64,000 bases of DNA from contig CP136064.1 of NCBI GenBank assembly GCA_032622095.1, positions 147,560,864-147,624,863 of the forward strand. Reading direction: 5' to 3'. Within the stretch, counting starts at the first letter, position 1. Each line of letters starts with the position of its first letter. Shown in pieces: positions 36,388-48,244 of this stretch. The translations under genes and the position numbers were made by a program. The stretch comes from Siphonodentalium dalli (Eukaryota; Mollusca; Scaphopoda; Gadilida; Siphonodentaliidae). Below the pieces are notes generated by a model. The model searched no databases and had not been told where the DNA came from. It saw only the letters and a program-made list of their open reading frames with translations.

Positions 36388-36765
36388 AGTCATGAAATGG
36401 CTAGAAATTAACTTTATATGAGCAAAATTTGATCGAGTAAGAATTTGGGGTGAGGGGGGGGGGGGGGAAGATAACCAGGCCTGAGTATCTTCCCCCCTCC
36501 CACCTACATATGACAAAAATTAAACGTATGATTTTATTGCTTAATTTGCTTTATATAGTTATGAAATGGGAGATAAACTTAAATATATATTTTTTTTAAT
36601 TCTGCTGCTGGATGAGGGAGGGGGGGGGGATACTCAGGCCTCTCCCCCACACCAAATTCCTACTCTATCAACTGTTTGTCATAAAAAGTAAATTTCTGAC
36701 CATATCATGACTATTTAAAGCAATAAAATCATACGTTTAATTTTTGTCATTAGGTCACTTCCAGC
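36388..36765. repeat. 169-bp satellite, right block, with an inverted last unit
   Basis: The unit cut by the hAT insertion continues here (TAGTCATGAAATGGC), followed by another unit with CTACATATGAC at 36504. From about 36610 a copy runs in the opposite orientation, ending in AATCATACGTTTAATTTTTG. Confidence 0.85.
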
Positions 36766-37691
36766 AGAAAGTTGCATTTTTGTGAAAATTTTGAATTCTT
36801 CTAAATTTATCACTGTATTACTCAGTGGAATGGTTAGATACCCAAATTTATGAATCTTTTAATTTTCTCAATAACTGCCACCAATCCTAAGTTATGATAA
36901 AGAACATCTCTACCATTTTTTTCAGGCAAAAAACTGATGGATTTTACCAATTTTTTGTGCAATGTGGATTTTTAACCAACTGACAATAAATATATAGGTT
37001 ACTTATTACTTCATTTGTATTTGAATATGGAAACATTACTGACAATCATTAAGGTATATACATTCCCATACTATTTCACCCCAAATATTCACCCAGAATT
37101 TACTTCCCATTGGTTTGTCCCATCAGTCACGTTTTGTGTTCATAATGTTGTGGTACACACAAACTATTGAGATACTAATACTAACTTTTGTTTTCCTACA
37201 TTCACAGTGGAACATTAATATAAGAAATTATGTTATCCAATACAAATACATTCAATTGTTTTAAATGTAGCCATGTAAATTATGTCCCCATCAGTCACAA
37301 AACAATGAAGTTCTCAACTGTATACAGTAATGCTCTAATTAATCAACTTCTTAACCACAGCAGAATTATGGGTAACTTTTCAGGATTTAGTCGGAAATAT
37401 GGCTTGTTGCCATTCATCAGAAAGCTCTCAGCAATTAGAGCATTACTGTATGTCCACTAGTCTATATCAATGCATTAAGATTTAATAGAATTTCCATTTA
37501 GCAGTATGGAATTTGACCACCCAGGAAGACTTATAGCATACTCTCATCACACACTGACCTGGAAGCTCCATTGCATGTACATGTATGTGGTAGACAAATG
37601 CCTATCAGCCATATTTGAACAAATTCTTCATATTTACCTCTATTGACCTTTTTTTTTTCAATTAAAACAGCTTCTGAAACATGTTAAACTG
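36766..37691. other. No gene seen; small perfect inverted repeat
   Basis: ACAGTAATGCTCTAATT at about 37325 is matched by AATTAGAGCATTACTGT at about 37433, with a spacer near 90 bp. Otherwise AT-rich DNA without coding signal. Confidence 0.5.
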
Positions 37692-37695
37692 TTAA

Positions 37696-38149
37696 CCCTT
37701 TTCAGTGCCAGGGGCCGATCGGCCCTAATTTACGGTCTGTAAAATCGGCCCTAAAAAATTAAACAAAAAAAAAGGTTGAATTTATTTTGGGGATGCAGCA
37801 TGCTATAGCGAATTTAAAAACAAACTGGATAAAACCTTAGGGGCATGTTATAACTCAAAAGTATCACCAAGTATTCATAGTAATAATTTTGATGCCCATG
37901 AAAAACGTATTAAGATTCCCTGGCACAAAAGTTAACCTACAAAATAAGTCTGTTAAAGAATATAAGAACAAATTATTAAAATTGTAAAAAATAATAACAA
38001 ATGATGAAAAATTGTTAGCCTTAGGCCAATGCATTCTCTTATATATGCGAGGCGACATATGGTCGACTCGCATATATAAGAGAATTCAATGGCACAGGGT
38101 ATATGCACTATATGGGTTGATACAAAAATTGGACTTGGCACTGAAAGGG
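37696..38149. mobile_element. TTAA-flanked MITE, copy 3 (diverged)
   Basis: TTAA at 37692-37695 and 38150-38153 bounds CCCTTTTCAGTGCC and GGCACTGAAAGGG. The interior hairpin around GCATATATAAGAGAAT is shared with copies 1 and 2; the GGCCGATCGGCC stretch is specific to this copy. Confidence 0.85.
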
Positions 38150-38483
38150 TTAAAAGAGATAATTTCACAGTCATATGAGTGATATGGGTTTTTATGTGGT
38201 TTAGACCAAAATTAGTGAAATATTAGGGGTGGGTCACAGTGGGTGTAAAAAAAATATATAAGTTGGGTGTCAAATTTTTTTCTTCTTCTGCAGGTGGGTA
38301 CCCAAAAATGTCAGATGCAAACGAGAGCATCGCTAGGGCGTGGCAAAATATGCCCTTTAGCCATTTCAAATTGTACTACCACAAAATAAAATAATACTTT
38401 GAGCTTACATTTGAAGAAAATCTGATATACCCCTAATTTCAATGCCAAAATGCGGTCAAATTCTAAGTCGAAAAATGGCCATA

Positions 38484-39975
38484 CTCTTGAGTGCCTAATA
38501 AAGGTACATGTACGATTGTTAAATTTGAGTTAAAATTCCCGCCTGTACGATCGTTATTTGGCCCTGCACATTTATTAAATTTGGCGGTCGAAATATGTCA
38601 ACCAATCTTTTTTTTACTATTAAAGTATACACGGATGTCGGATGATTTGTGATTATTGAACAAATAAAGCGTGTGTGTGTTGATTTGTACGCACGTTCGA
38701 AGACTCAGTTTAAAATCTATACACATCGAAACTATTTCTGTCACAGGATTTACTTTGAACCAATCAAAACATCCGATATTAGTCCCCCCCCCCCCCCCGG
38801 GAATCGCTTCTTGTATCATCGACATAATTTCTTAAACAAACGCCCGAACACATGGTCATTCGGTGCTATTTCTATCACAGACTTTCTGTGAACCAATCAA
38901 AACATCCGATAATATTAAAATTGCCCCCCCCCCCGGAATAGCTCAATGACGTAATTTCTAAAAGGAGCACCAAACACATGGTTATTCATTTGGTGCTGCG
39001 CGTGTAGTACATGTACAGTACTGGTACAATTGTATAGTATTAAGGTTGAACAAAAACCGGTTAGTGTGTCTCCCTTCCTACTAGTATGTTAAAGTATCTC
39101 GCAAAACATACTACATGTACTAGTAGTATATATATCCTTGGATACCAAATTGTATTTAGTATTAGTACTAGTACTTACTAGCAAGGATACTAAATTGCTC
39201 AATGCTGAATATACAATCCATTTCTCAAAGTGGATTACAATGTAGTAATAACATATAAATTAGAACTAGTACAATATTAAATAGGACGATCGAGCTATGG
39301 TGGATTTTAAATGAGTATTTCAATAGATTTGGGGAAATTTCCACCCTGCATGTTTATTACGCCCTGTATGTTTATTAAAAATTGGGAATATTCAGCCCTG
39401 TATGTTTATTCCGCCATGTATGTTTATTACTATATTACTCTTGGGCTCCAAATAAACATGCATGCACGTTTATTATTTTCTTGGGAAATTACCCCCCCCC
39501 CCCCCCCCTGCACAGTGCTTATTTGGGTCTGCACGTTTATTAATTTTGAGGCTATATATATATTTATTTCTATCCTCCATCATATGAAGAGTTACACAAA
39601 TACATAAAATACATATAGAACAAAGCACAATTCAGTAGAAAAGAACATATTTACACATTTGTCACGCGACCACCGAGATGGCCCCACTTCCCCAGCCTAG
39701 ACCTACAAAACATGCACCATAGATAAAATGTCACTTAGACATTGACATGCCTTGATCTACAAGTATGCAATAGAGATCAGAGTTTGAGGGTCCATGCTGT
39801 GAATAAAACACCACATGACATATACCGTACTATGTTGATTCCTATGCTTGACCTACACGAACTCACGAACTGTAAAAATAATATGTTTAACAGTTGATGT
39901 TTTGTTCAGAGTTTCCCCTGCACTATTATTGGGGCCTGCACTTTTATTTGGAGCCCGAGGGTAGGCACTCAAGAG
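38484..39975. mobile_element. TA-flanked element with CTCTTGAGTGCCT ends, 1.49 kb
   Basis: CTCTTGAGTGCCT at 38484 and AGGCACTCAAGAG ending at 39975 are inverted ends; TA flanks both (38482-38483, 39976-39977). The target is known: excising the element and one TA joins host sequence into a 177-bp unit that matches the neighbouring tandem copy at 39976-40152. No transposase is visible. The interior has poly-C tracts and (CCCTGTATGTTTATT)n near 39340-39430. Confidence 0.88.
39548..39665 (-). repeat. 115-bp dispersed repeat with AATAAA end, inverse of 48839-48955
   Basis: The complement reads GTGTAAATATGTTCTTTTCT through GATGGAGGATAGAAATAAA and ends in an AT-rich tail. It matches 48839-48955. 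The end structure suggests a retroposed 3' terminus. Confidence 0.75.
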
Positions 39976-40330
39976 TAACTCACGTAAAAATAATTATACC
40001 GAACCTATATTCGAACTTGGCCTGTAGTTTTAGCTGGGAAAAACCCATACCAGCTTTGGTTTGTGCAGATAAAATAATAAAAACTGGAGTTATCGGTCGG
40101 AAATCGAAATGTTAATAGGAAATTGGTCAAATTCTAAGTTGATAAAGGGCCGTAACTCATGTAAAAATAATTGTACGGAACCCATATTCGAACTTGGCCT
40201 GTATCTTTAGCTGGGAAATACACATACCAACTTTGGTTCAGATAAAATAATCCAAACTGGAGTTATCGATCGGAAACCACAAATGTTAACGGACAGACAG
40301 ACAGACGGACGGACAGACTGATAACATAAT
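39976..40330. repeat. 177-bp tandem duplication and GACA/GACG microsatellite
   Basis: TAACTCACGTAAAAATAATT at 39976 recurs at 40153, with CGAACTTGGCCTGTA and AACTGGAGTTATCG repeated at the same spacing. A GACAGACAGACGGACGG tract at about 40292-40318 closes the block. Confidence 0.9.
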
Positions 40331-40678
40331 ACAACCTTTTTTCAAAAAGGGCGTATAAAAACAGCATACCTTCCTGCTAATATTTTTACTACCCTCCCCC
40401 TGATCAAGAGTGAGACTGAGACTGAGAGACACCGAATAATTATTTACTCCATTACTGAGAATACTGAATAGCCAATACCCGGTATTATATAAACATATAG
40501 ATCTACATGTCAGATATAGATATACATTGTAATTTGTAAAATTTGTAAACTGCAAATCTTCATTCAAACAAACACAATTTCAATATTCAACTTTCAACTT
40601 CAACTTCAAGAAATTTAGAGTTCCCTCTGAGGACCCTCTCTTGCAACTGACTTTTTCTGAGCACTGTGCCAGGAATTA

Positions 40679-40879
40679 ATGTGACATTGGAAACAACAGG
40701 TATTTATCTGCAGTTCCGCTTGGTAAATCATAACATTTTTCAATAAATACATTTTTGAGAATTATTTTCTGGAATTACATCACTTGACCTACATTTGAAA
40801 AATCAATACAAAATTAAAAAATAAATACACCAACATTATAACGGAACAAGTTAAATACCTGTTGTTTCCAATGCCACAT
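40679..40879. mobile_element. Palindromic MITE-like hairpin
   Basis: The arms 40679-40706 and 40852-40879 pair almost fully (ATTGGAAACAACAGGTATTTA inverse to TAAATACCTGTTGTTTCCAAT, allowing edge mismatches). The interior is AT-rich and non-coding. No clear target duplication. Confidence 0.7.
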
Positions 40880-41159
40880 CAATTTATATATCAAATGAAA
40901 GATAAAGTCCAAATGAACACAACACAGAAAGAATTATGAAGTTTCCTTTTGTTTATTTTTTATACGAAGCGATTGTTTGTCCAAAACATCGTTTTTTTAC
41001 GAATTTACAACAGATTACGTCGTACGTTGGAAGTGCCTACATCAAATCAGAAGTATGCCGTGCAAGTTACTGCAACTCTGTACCTTTTGCTCAGCTGAGC
41101 AGATTTGCATGGAAATCCCCATTTAAAATTGGTCACTTGACGAAATACAAAATGAAAAT

Positions 41160-41640
41160 GTAGGTGTTGTCGTTGTAAAACTAAAAGTTCACTGGCAAAT
41201 TCAACTTCAAGCGCAATGTGAATGTCACGGTCACGGGTCAGAGACAGCGATCCAGACTATTTAGGTCACGGAGACTCGGAGTACGGCCCGGCCAGAGACC
41301 AGTCAGACTGCTGATAGTGATAGTGATACGATAGTGACTAACTAATACTCACCGATGTTCACACGTCCGTAAACTGAACTGCGCAGCTGTTCCGGGTCTA
41401 TATGTAGGTCAACGTGGTGACGTGGTGGTCGTTTATTCGAACGCTCCGTTCAAAACTTGCATGGAAGTTGTCCCAAATCGTGTACTCGAAATATTTTCAA
41501 ATCCAAACACTCAACAGTGCGCGATGACGAAATATTATGACGTCAAGATCGCGTCATGCACGTGCAACTCACCGCGTCTCGAGCTGTTTAGTTTCTATAT
41601 TAACAGGTGCGTTTTGTCCCTGGCTTGGCGCAATTAATAT
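41160..41640 (-). promoter_or_regulatory. Possible promoter and 5' exon, minus strand
   Basis: This stretch is richer in CpG than its surroundings. Read on the minus strand it has a CRE (TGACGTCA, 41538-41545) and, about 185 bp on, a good splice-donor match (ATCG then GTGAGTATT, exon end at 41353). No coding exon could be attached, so this is a weak call. Confidence 0.2.
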
Positions 41641-41937
41641 CGATATTCGCTAACGTATTAATAACGTGGTTATTGTCTTTATTGAGAGGGGGGGTGTGGC
41701 TAAAACGATTTATAATATGTCTGATTCATCTGGTTTTATTGAACAAAAGAAAATAACTAAACAAACTGTCGGTGGTGGATTGGGGAGGGGGGAGTTGGGC
41801 TGGAATGTACCAATTGGAAAATTCCAACCAAATAATGGGGAAGGGATATTTGACTTTGAAAAAAAAATCTCAAACTTTGGGGGGGGTGGGGGTGATCTGG
41901 TTCAGAGGTATGGGAGGCCATTTTCACATTTATTCCT

Positions 41938-42550
41938 TATTTGCGCTTAAGTCCAAATGATTTGTACTTAAGCGCAAATAAAAATTCATATGCATTGATC
42001 CCCACTGAATTAATTTTAAATGGCACAGGCCAAAACACACCACTCAAGCCTATACAGCCCACCATATGAGGGAAGCAATCCCACAGTAACCCTAATTCCC
42101 TTTTTATGACCACGGAAATGGTATAGATCTGTGCAGGATATGTCTCTTTTTATAAAATATACTAGATTTCTGGGATGGAGACACAAATTATTGGGGGCAG
42201 GGATGCTGATAATATGAAAATAGTGTTTCTCCCCTTTGTTGCAAGTCAATATAAGTACTCCATGTGAGGGAAACCAGCCTCCCCCAGTAACCCTAATTCC
42301 CCTTTTACGGCCATGGAAATTGTACATATCTGTGCAGGAAATTCCCTTTAATAAAATATACAATAGCTCTTGGAGTGAGACACCAATTCTTGGGACACCA
42401 GGGACAGAGATGCTGATATGCATATGGAAATATGTTTTTTCTTCAACTTTCGAGTCTGTATGGAGCGACTACAATGAGATGGACTCAATCGGAGGGAAGT
42501 AAGGGAGTGTTAGGTGTTTGCGCTTAAGCGCAAATGATTTACACTTAAGC
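41938..42550. repeat. Dispersed repeat, inverted mate of 22895-23535
   Basis: Starts and ends in GCGCTTAAGCGC-type palindromes and contains two units with CATATGAGGGAAGC, CAGTAACCCTAATTCC, ATGGAAATGGTA and GCTGATAATATG. Open frames across it are not conserved between units. Confidence 0.8.
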
Positions 42551-42589
42551 GCAAATCAATTGTTAGACACCTAACTATGGGAGGCCGTT

Positions 42590-42745
42590 TTCACATTTAT
42601 TAGATAATTGAACTTAAGCGCAATTCAATTGCGCTTAAGCTGCTTAATCGTAATTCAATTTCGCTTAAGCACAATTACTTACATCTTTATCCAATTGATT
42701 TGCGCAATTGATTTTCGCTTAAGTGCAAATGAATAGCGCTATAGC
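42590..42745. repeat. CTTAAG palindrome cluster
   Basis: Several variants of TTGCGCTTAAGCGCAA at short intervals. Confidence 0.75.
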
Positions 42746-43061
42746 AAGTTTTCACCCCTCAAAGATCAAATGAGGTTCATAATAAGGAGGCCCCCACCCC
42801 CCTGGAATACGGAATACCACTTAACACAGAGGGTGGAATACGGAATACCAGTTAACAGCCATATGGAATACGGAGTACCAGTTAAGATCAGATAAGATAA
42901 TTTATTGACGATAAAATGATCTAAAAGGCAACATGGTAGTAAAACGCCGGTCATCCCGCAGTGTCCACGTCTAAAATGATCTAAAATGACGATGATCGAC
43001 GATCTGTATGTCAAACCGTGAATTTATTGTGACAAAAATCGCATTTATATTATTACTAGCA
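42746..43061. other. Short GGAATAC tandem repeats, no gene
   Basis: Units like GTGGAATACGGAATACCA recur three times at about 42800-42885. The pair GATCTAAAA/TGATCTAAAATGA follows. No coding signal. Confidence 0.5.
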
Positions 43062-43195
43062 GGTGACCCGACTTCGTCCGGGCTTTGACCTTGAATTGAC
43101 CATTTTGAAGGTCAAGGTCAGGGCGGGGGTCACGATTTGACCCGTCGAAAACACCCCCCCCCCCCCCCCCGATAAAAATATCCCTAGGTATAAAA
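43062..43195. repeat. Short copy of the CCCGACTTCGTCCGGG repeat
   Basis: The head GACCCGACTTCGTCCGGG, then TTGACCTTGAATTGACC and GATTTGACCCGTC, matches 10452-10950. It includes a poly-C tract at about 43144-43171. Confidence 0.85.
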
Positions 43196-45435
43196 TGCAT
43201 TTTTACCATATGTGGTAAGCAAGCCCTCATGCAGTGACACCATGCATAATAATGCTATATGACCATAGTAATGTCCCAAATCCATGCAAAAATACTTCTA
43301 AAAAATTATATAAAACAATTCCTAGAGTTCCGGGAAGGAGAAATCAATTCTTTGGATATAGGGATGCTGATAATATGTAATTATGGATTATCATTGTTGT
43401 ACACATACATCTACTCACAGACGACTGTTGAGTACTCAGGCTAATTAAACAGGTTAAACTTAGCCCAATGCTCCTCTTGTGTTGCTACTAGGTGATACAC
43501 CAGGTCATGTCAATAGTTTATGGAAAGGTTAGATGGTAGTTACAATTACACTAGCCTAAAGCGCGATTAATTGCACAATATGTGGTATTTGCACTTAAGC
43601 AAAATTATTTGTGCTTAAGCGCAATCAATTGCTCTTAAGTGCTATTCATTATTAAATGTGAATTTGGTCTCCAGCAGGGTTCATATGGGTAGGGGTGACA
43701 CCATGATAACTACTAATTATGGACCTGATACCCTTAAATGATTACTCTTCAGTCTACATGTCGTATATGGCTATTTCAGTGTCAATTAATATAATGATTT
43801 ATGTATAGGCCTATACTGTATCAACAAATATCTTTGAACATTATCAAGCTAAGACCATTGTCACATTGTGCATGGATCAGACAGTACAATCCAGAACTAT
43901 TCCTTTATATTGTCATCCAGTTCATCATCTATATATTTAACTCATACCATTTCGATCATCCAATGGTGATCCATTCATATGACAGGCTAACAAACCGTAG
44001 TATTCCTCCACCAGTAAGTTCATTGATGTGGCCTCATGGAGATATGTTGCCTACTGGTGTTATAACAGTTTATGCCGAAAGGAATATCAGTTTCTTGTCA
44101 GGTCAGTCCTGATGCCATAAATTCCACCCTCAGAAAAGAACATAAATTTAGTTATTCTACAAGACTGTTGAAATTTGCTGGTTTTTTTCTTCATTTGTTT
44201 ATAATATTATATTCAGTTGTATAAGGATAAACCCAAATTAGTTTAGTTTTACATTTCAAAAATGTTCATGTTAACATTTAATTGTTGATTGGATTTACAA
44301 CAACTTCTTCGTGGGAGGTCAAATTCACATTTAATAATGAATTGTGCTTAAGAGCTATTAATTTCACTTAAGTGGAAATGATTGCGCTTAAGGTCAATTG
44401 ATTGCGCTTAAGCACAAATAATTATGCTTAAGCACAATCAATTGCTCTTAAGCTTAATTATTTGTGCTTAAGCATAATTATTTGCACTTATTTATGCTTA
44501 AGTGCAATTTATGGTTATATGTAACTAAACATCCATTGTGAATAAATAGGTTTATCCATAACTCAACCTTAACCTATTGACATATCACCTCTTGTTTTCA
44601 TTTGTTTGGATGGGTAGGGAGCCAGATTAACTTTTTTATTAAAATGGCTGACTCCCTATAACATTACCTTCTGGTTTAGTCAGGGCGACTCGCGATAGCA
44701 TTACCTTCTGTATTAATCAGGGCCACTTTGAGTTTCTTCAATCTTTGAGTATACAGGCACACCATATGGGGGAAGCAAGCCCTCATTGACAACACAGTCA
44801 CCCTATATGACCATGGAAATACTATTTATCAATGCAAGAGATGCTAATTTAATTAAAATACTGGAGCTCCAGGACTGAGACACCAAAGCTCCAGCAATGA
44901 AACACAAATTTTTGGGACAGGAATGCTGATAATATGAAAATAGGGTTTTTTCCTTGATTTAAGTTAATAAGTACAACATATGAGGTAAGCAATCCCTCAT
45001 GAAGTGACACCACATTCATGTTGTATGACCATAGTAATGGGCCAAATCTGTACAAAAATACTTTTAAAAAATTAAATGGAAAAATACAAGAGTTCCAGGA
45101 GGGAGACATCAATTCTTTATGCTGATAAAATGAAATTAGGGATTATCTTTGATTGTTGTACAAAGACTCACAATTGACTGTTGAGTTCTAGGCTAATAAA
45201 ACAGGTTTTAAAATTAGCCACATGTTCCTCTTGTGTTGCTAGGTGTCAAATTCACCAGATTATGCCAATAGTTTATGCCTTTATGGGAATATAGGTTAGA
45301 TAGTAGTTAAAATTTCGCTTAAGAGCAATTCATTATGCTGAAGCACAAATGCCCTGTTTGTGCTTTTAAGCACATGCAATATGTGGTATTTGCGCTTAAG
45401 CGTAATTATTTTCGCTTTTAACAGCATAATTCATT
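43196..45435. repeat. CTTAAG clusters and associated dispersed units
   Basis: Units of the 22895-23535 family occur at about 43196-43420, 44750-44950 and 44971-45165 (ATATGAGGTAAGCAATCCCTC, CCATAGTAATG, GATGCTGATAATATG). CTTAAG palindrome clusters lie at 43560-43645, 44340-44510 and 45310-45430. GGTCTCC/GGAGGCC-type joins occur between them. The plus-strand frame 43801-44112 has no recognisable domain. Confidence 0.7.
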
Positions 45436-45440
45436 ATTAA

Positions 45441-46565
45441 CTCGTTTAGGACGGGAAACGGATATATCCGTTTCCCAAAACATTACCTACAGGACGGGAA
45501 ACGGATATATCCGTTTCCCACTTCATGCACTTGTTATCAGCGAATGAATATTTTATAATTAAATGTTTGCGCATAGTATCATGTATTCAATATATAGGCC
45601 GATCACTCAGTGAGGGGTCCAGGAAGATGTAACCTATTTCTGGCGTCACGTGGGGGTCGCGTGACGTGATTCGTGACGTCATTGTTTCAAAATGTCGGCG
45701 CCTAGTAGCCTAAGCCGTAGAAGCGTAGACAAGTTTTCGGTTGGTAATCACCATGGCAGGTGAATCTTGACCACTTCAGCGGAAGGACAAAGAAGCGAGA
45801 GCAATTTAAGTATATTCCTGGACCATATGTTTTGGAAATTAATTACATTTGATTCAAAATTTCGCATGCAGACATCTCGTATAGCGAAATTACAGCCCCC
45901 AAACGCATACTTTTCTGAAAATCGGTTGCCGTGTCAACCGGTCGCACTTTGGTGGTATCCACCCAAAATGTTTGGAAGATTCATAGACCACGGATGCTCA
46001 CCCGTATATTATGAGTTGTCACGTGGAGAATTCCACATGACAAATAGTCTGACCCAGCATTAAATTAACGCATACATTGCTATAAAATGATAACAAAAAG
46101 TAAGCATTTTAACGTTAGAAAATGGGGGTTTGGTGGCCATTTTGAATGGCGCCCTCTGTCGGTGATGAGTGATTTTCGATCAAGGTTAGTTCCAGATGTT
46201 GGCAAAATATTCCTGGATCATTTAACTTTGGAAACCATTTATATTTGATTCAAAATGTCGCAAACATATCGTCATATGGCGAAATTACAGCCCCCAAAAT
46301 CATAAATTTCCGAAAATAGGTTGCTATGGCAACCGGTCGCAATTTGGTGCATGGTATCTACCCCAAATTTCTAGAAGATTTATAGACTACGGATGATCAC
46401 GCATATAGTATGAGTTTTCACGCGGAGAATTCTGCCATGGCAAATGGTCTGACCCAACATTGAATAAACGCATAAATTGCTATAAAATTATATAAAAATA
46501 AGCATTTCTGCAAACAATCTCGTCTGTGAGTAATGTTTTCTCAAAAGAATCACGTCCCAAACGAG
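45441..46565. mobile_element. TTAA-flanked element, 1125 bp, with internal duplication
   Basis: TTAA at 45437-45440 and 46566-46569 bounds CTCGTTTAGGACG and its near complement CGTCCCAAACGAG. The target is confirmed: joining the flanks gives TTCATTATTAAATGTGAATT, which occurs uninterrupted near 43646. Inside, GGGAAACGGATATATCCG occurs twice near 45450 and 45497. A unit of about 385 bp is duplicated (about 45770-46110 and 46140-46505) with X-box-like GTTGCTATGGCAAC at 46320. No transposase frame. Confidence 0.88.
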
Positions 46566-46569
46566 TTAA

Positions 46570-47105
46570 ATGTGAATTTGGCCTCCCATACTTCTTGCCA
46601 CTGAAACTGAAACATGTATCTGAGCCCCTATGAGTAATTTTATGAGATTTCTGGAGTTTTTCATTAAACTTACATGATTGGCATTTCTTCCGCATGGCTA
46701 TTTAGAACATTTCACACTCTGTGTATGCCTTATCCTTCTATATATTAACCATTTTTCATCAAACTTTGGGGTTGGTCCCAAATTGCCTTCGAAAAAACTT
46801 GCGTTGTATCATGGAATGTTTTTCTGAATCCCCCTCCCCCAGGAACATGACTATTTGAATTTTGGGGGGGGTGGATAGAAGAGTGAGGAAATAAATTTGC
46901 CACACCTTTGCTTCATCGGTTTACTATTCTGCTAGCACATTGCACCACATATTTCTCCAGCATTAAATTTCAAATGCTTTCACCCAACATATACCAGTAG
47001 TGTTTTTAAACTAATAGCTTATTAACTGTTTGATAGATCACATCAATCTTTATATTTAAAGGGATAAATAGATATCTTGGAGAATTGAATGTTGGCAATG
47101 TTGAT
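46570..47105. other. No gene seen
   Basis: The host repeat continues briefly, then unique AT-rich DNA with a G-run near 46864. Confidence 0.4.
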
Positions 47106-47580
47106 CATACAGCATTTTTTAACGTTGAAAATATAACGTTGATTAAACGTTGGAAAAATAACGTTGATACAACGTTGGGAAAATAACGTTGATTCAACAT
47201 TGGAAAAATAACGTTGATTCAACGTTGAAAATATAACGTTGATTCAACGTTGGAAAAATAACGTTGATTCAACGTTGGAAAAATAACGTTGATTCAACGT
47301 TGGAAATACAACGTTGTTTCAACATTGATTTATTATTGGAGATATACCACAAATTCCAATAGCTCTTGCTAATTCCCTATTTCTGTTAATTTAACAACTC
47401 TAAATACAATGTTGGAAATAAACCGTTGATTCAATGTTGGAAAAATAACGTTGATTCAACGTTTGAAAAATAACGTTGATTCAACGTTGGAAAAATAACG
47501 TTGATTCAACGTTGAAAAAATGACGTTGATTCAACGTTGGAAATACAACGTTCTTTCAACATTGATTTATTATTGGCTAC
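47106..47580. repeat. AACGTT minisatellite, 25-bp unit
   Basis: Two blocks (47106-47330 and 47410-47580) consist of AAATAACGTTGATTCAACG units. Both are followed by the same CATTGATTTATTATTGG segment, so the array and flank were duplicated together. Confidence 0.95.
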
Positions 47581-48239
47581 AAATTGTAGTAGCTAGCACT
47601 GGCTAATTCCCTATTTCGGTTATTATTAATATAACAACTCTATTGAATTTGTGTATAATACAAGTGTATCTATTCCCTGAACTTTCTGTATTGATTCTGA
47701 TGTATATAAATAATAATTGTGAGTCATAGAGAGCAATCAACATAAGTTTCAATGTATCACAAGGAAACATTTTGTATGGGAGGCCAAATTCACTTCAAAT
47801 AATTATTTGTGCTTAAGCACAATTATTTTCCCTTAAGCTCCATTATTTGTGCTTAAGCGGAAATAATATAATTTCGCTTCAGTACAAATAAGCTATTTTA
47901 AAATTATTTGCGCTTAAACACAATTATTTGAGCTTAAACACAATTATTTGAGCTTAAGCGCAATTAAGAAAATTAAAAACCATTACCTGACACACACTGT
48001 TGATATTGGCAGAGTCCCCCACAAAGTATCATGGGACATTGAAATTCAAACATGGGGAATCATATTTTATTTTTGAGGGAAGATCTATATTGATGGGGAA
48101 TTAACATACTTATCTGGTAACTTTATTTATTTACATGTAACTTTTTATTGACACAATATTCAGTTAGGTATCTAAAATTAAGTCAAGTCGAGTCCTTAAA
48201 TTATTCAGTTCACCAGTGTATATCCCCACATTCAACCAA
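47581..48239. repeat. Non-coding DNA with a CTTAAG palindrome cluster
   Basis: About 47805-47965 carries further variants of TTGCGCTTAAGCGCAA after a GGGAGGCCAAATTCAC lead also found at other clusters. The rest shows no gene. Confidence 0.65.
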
Positions 48240-48244
48240 AATCA

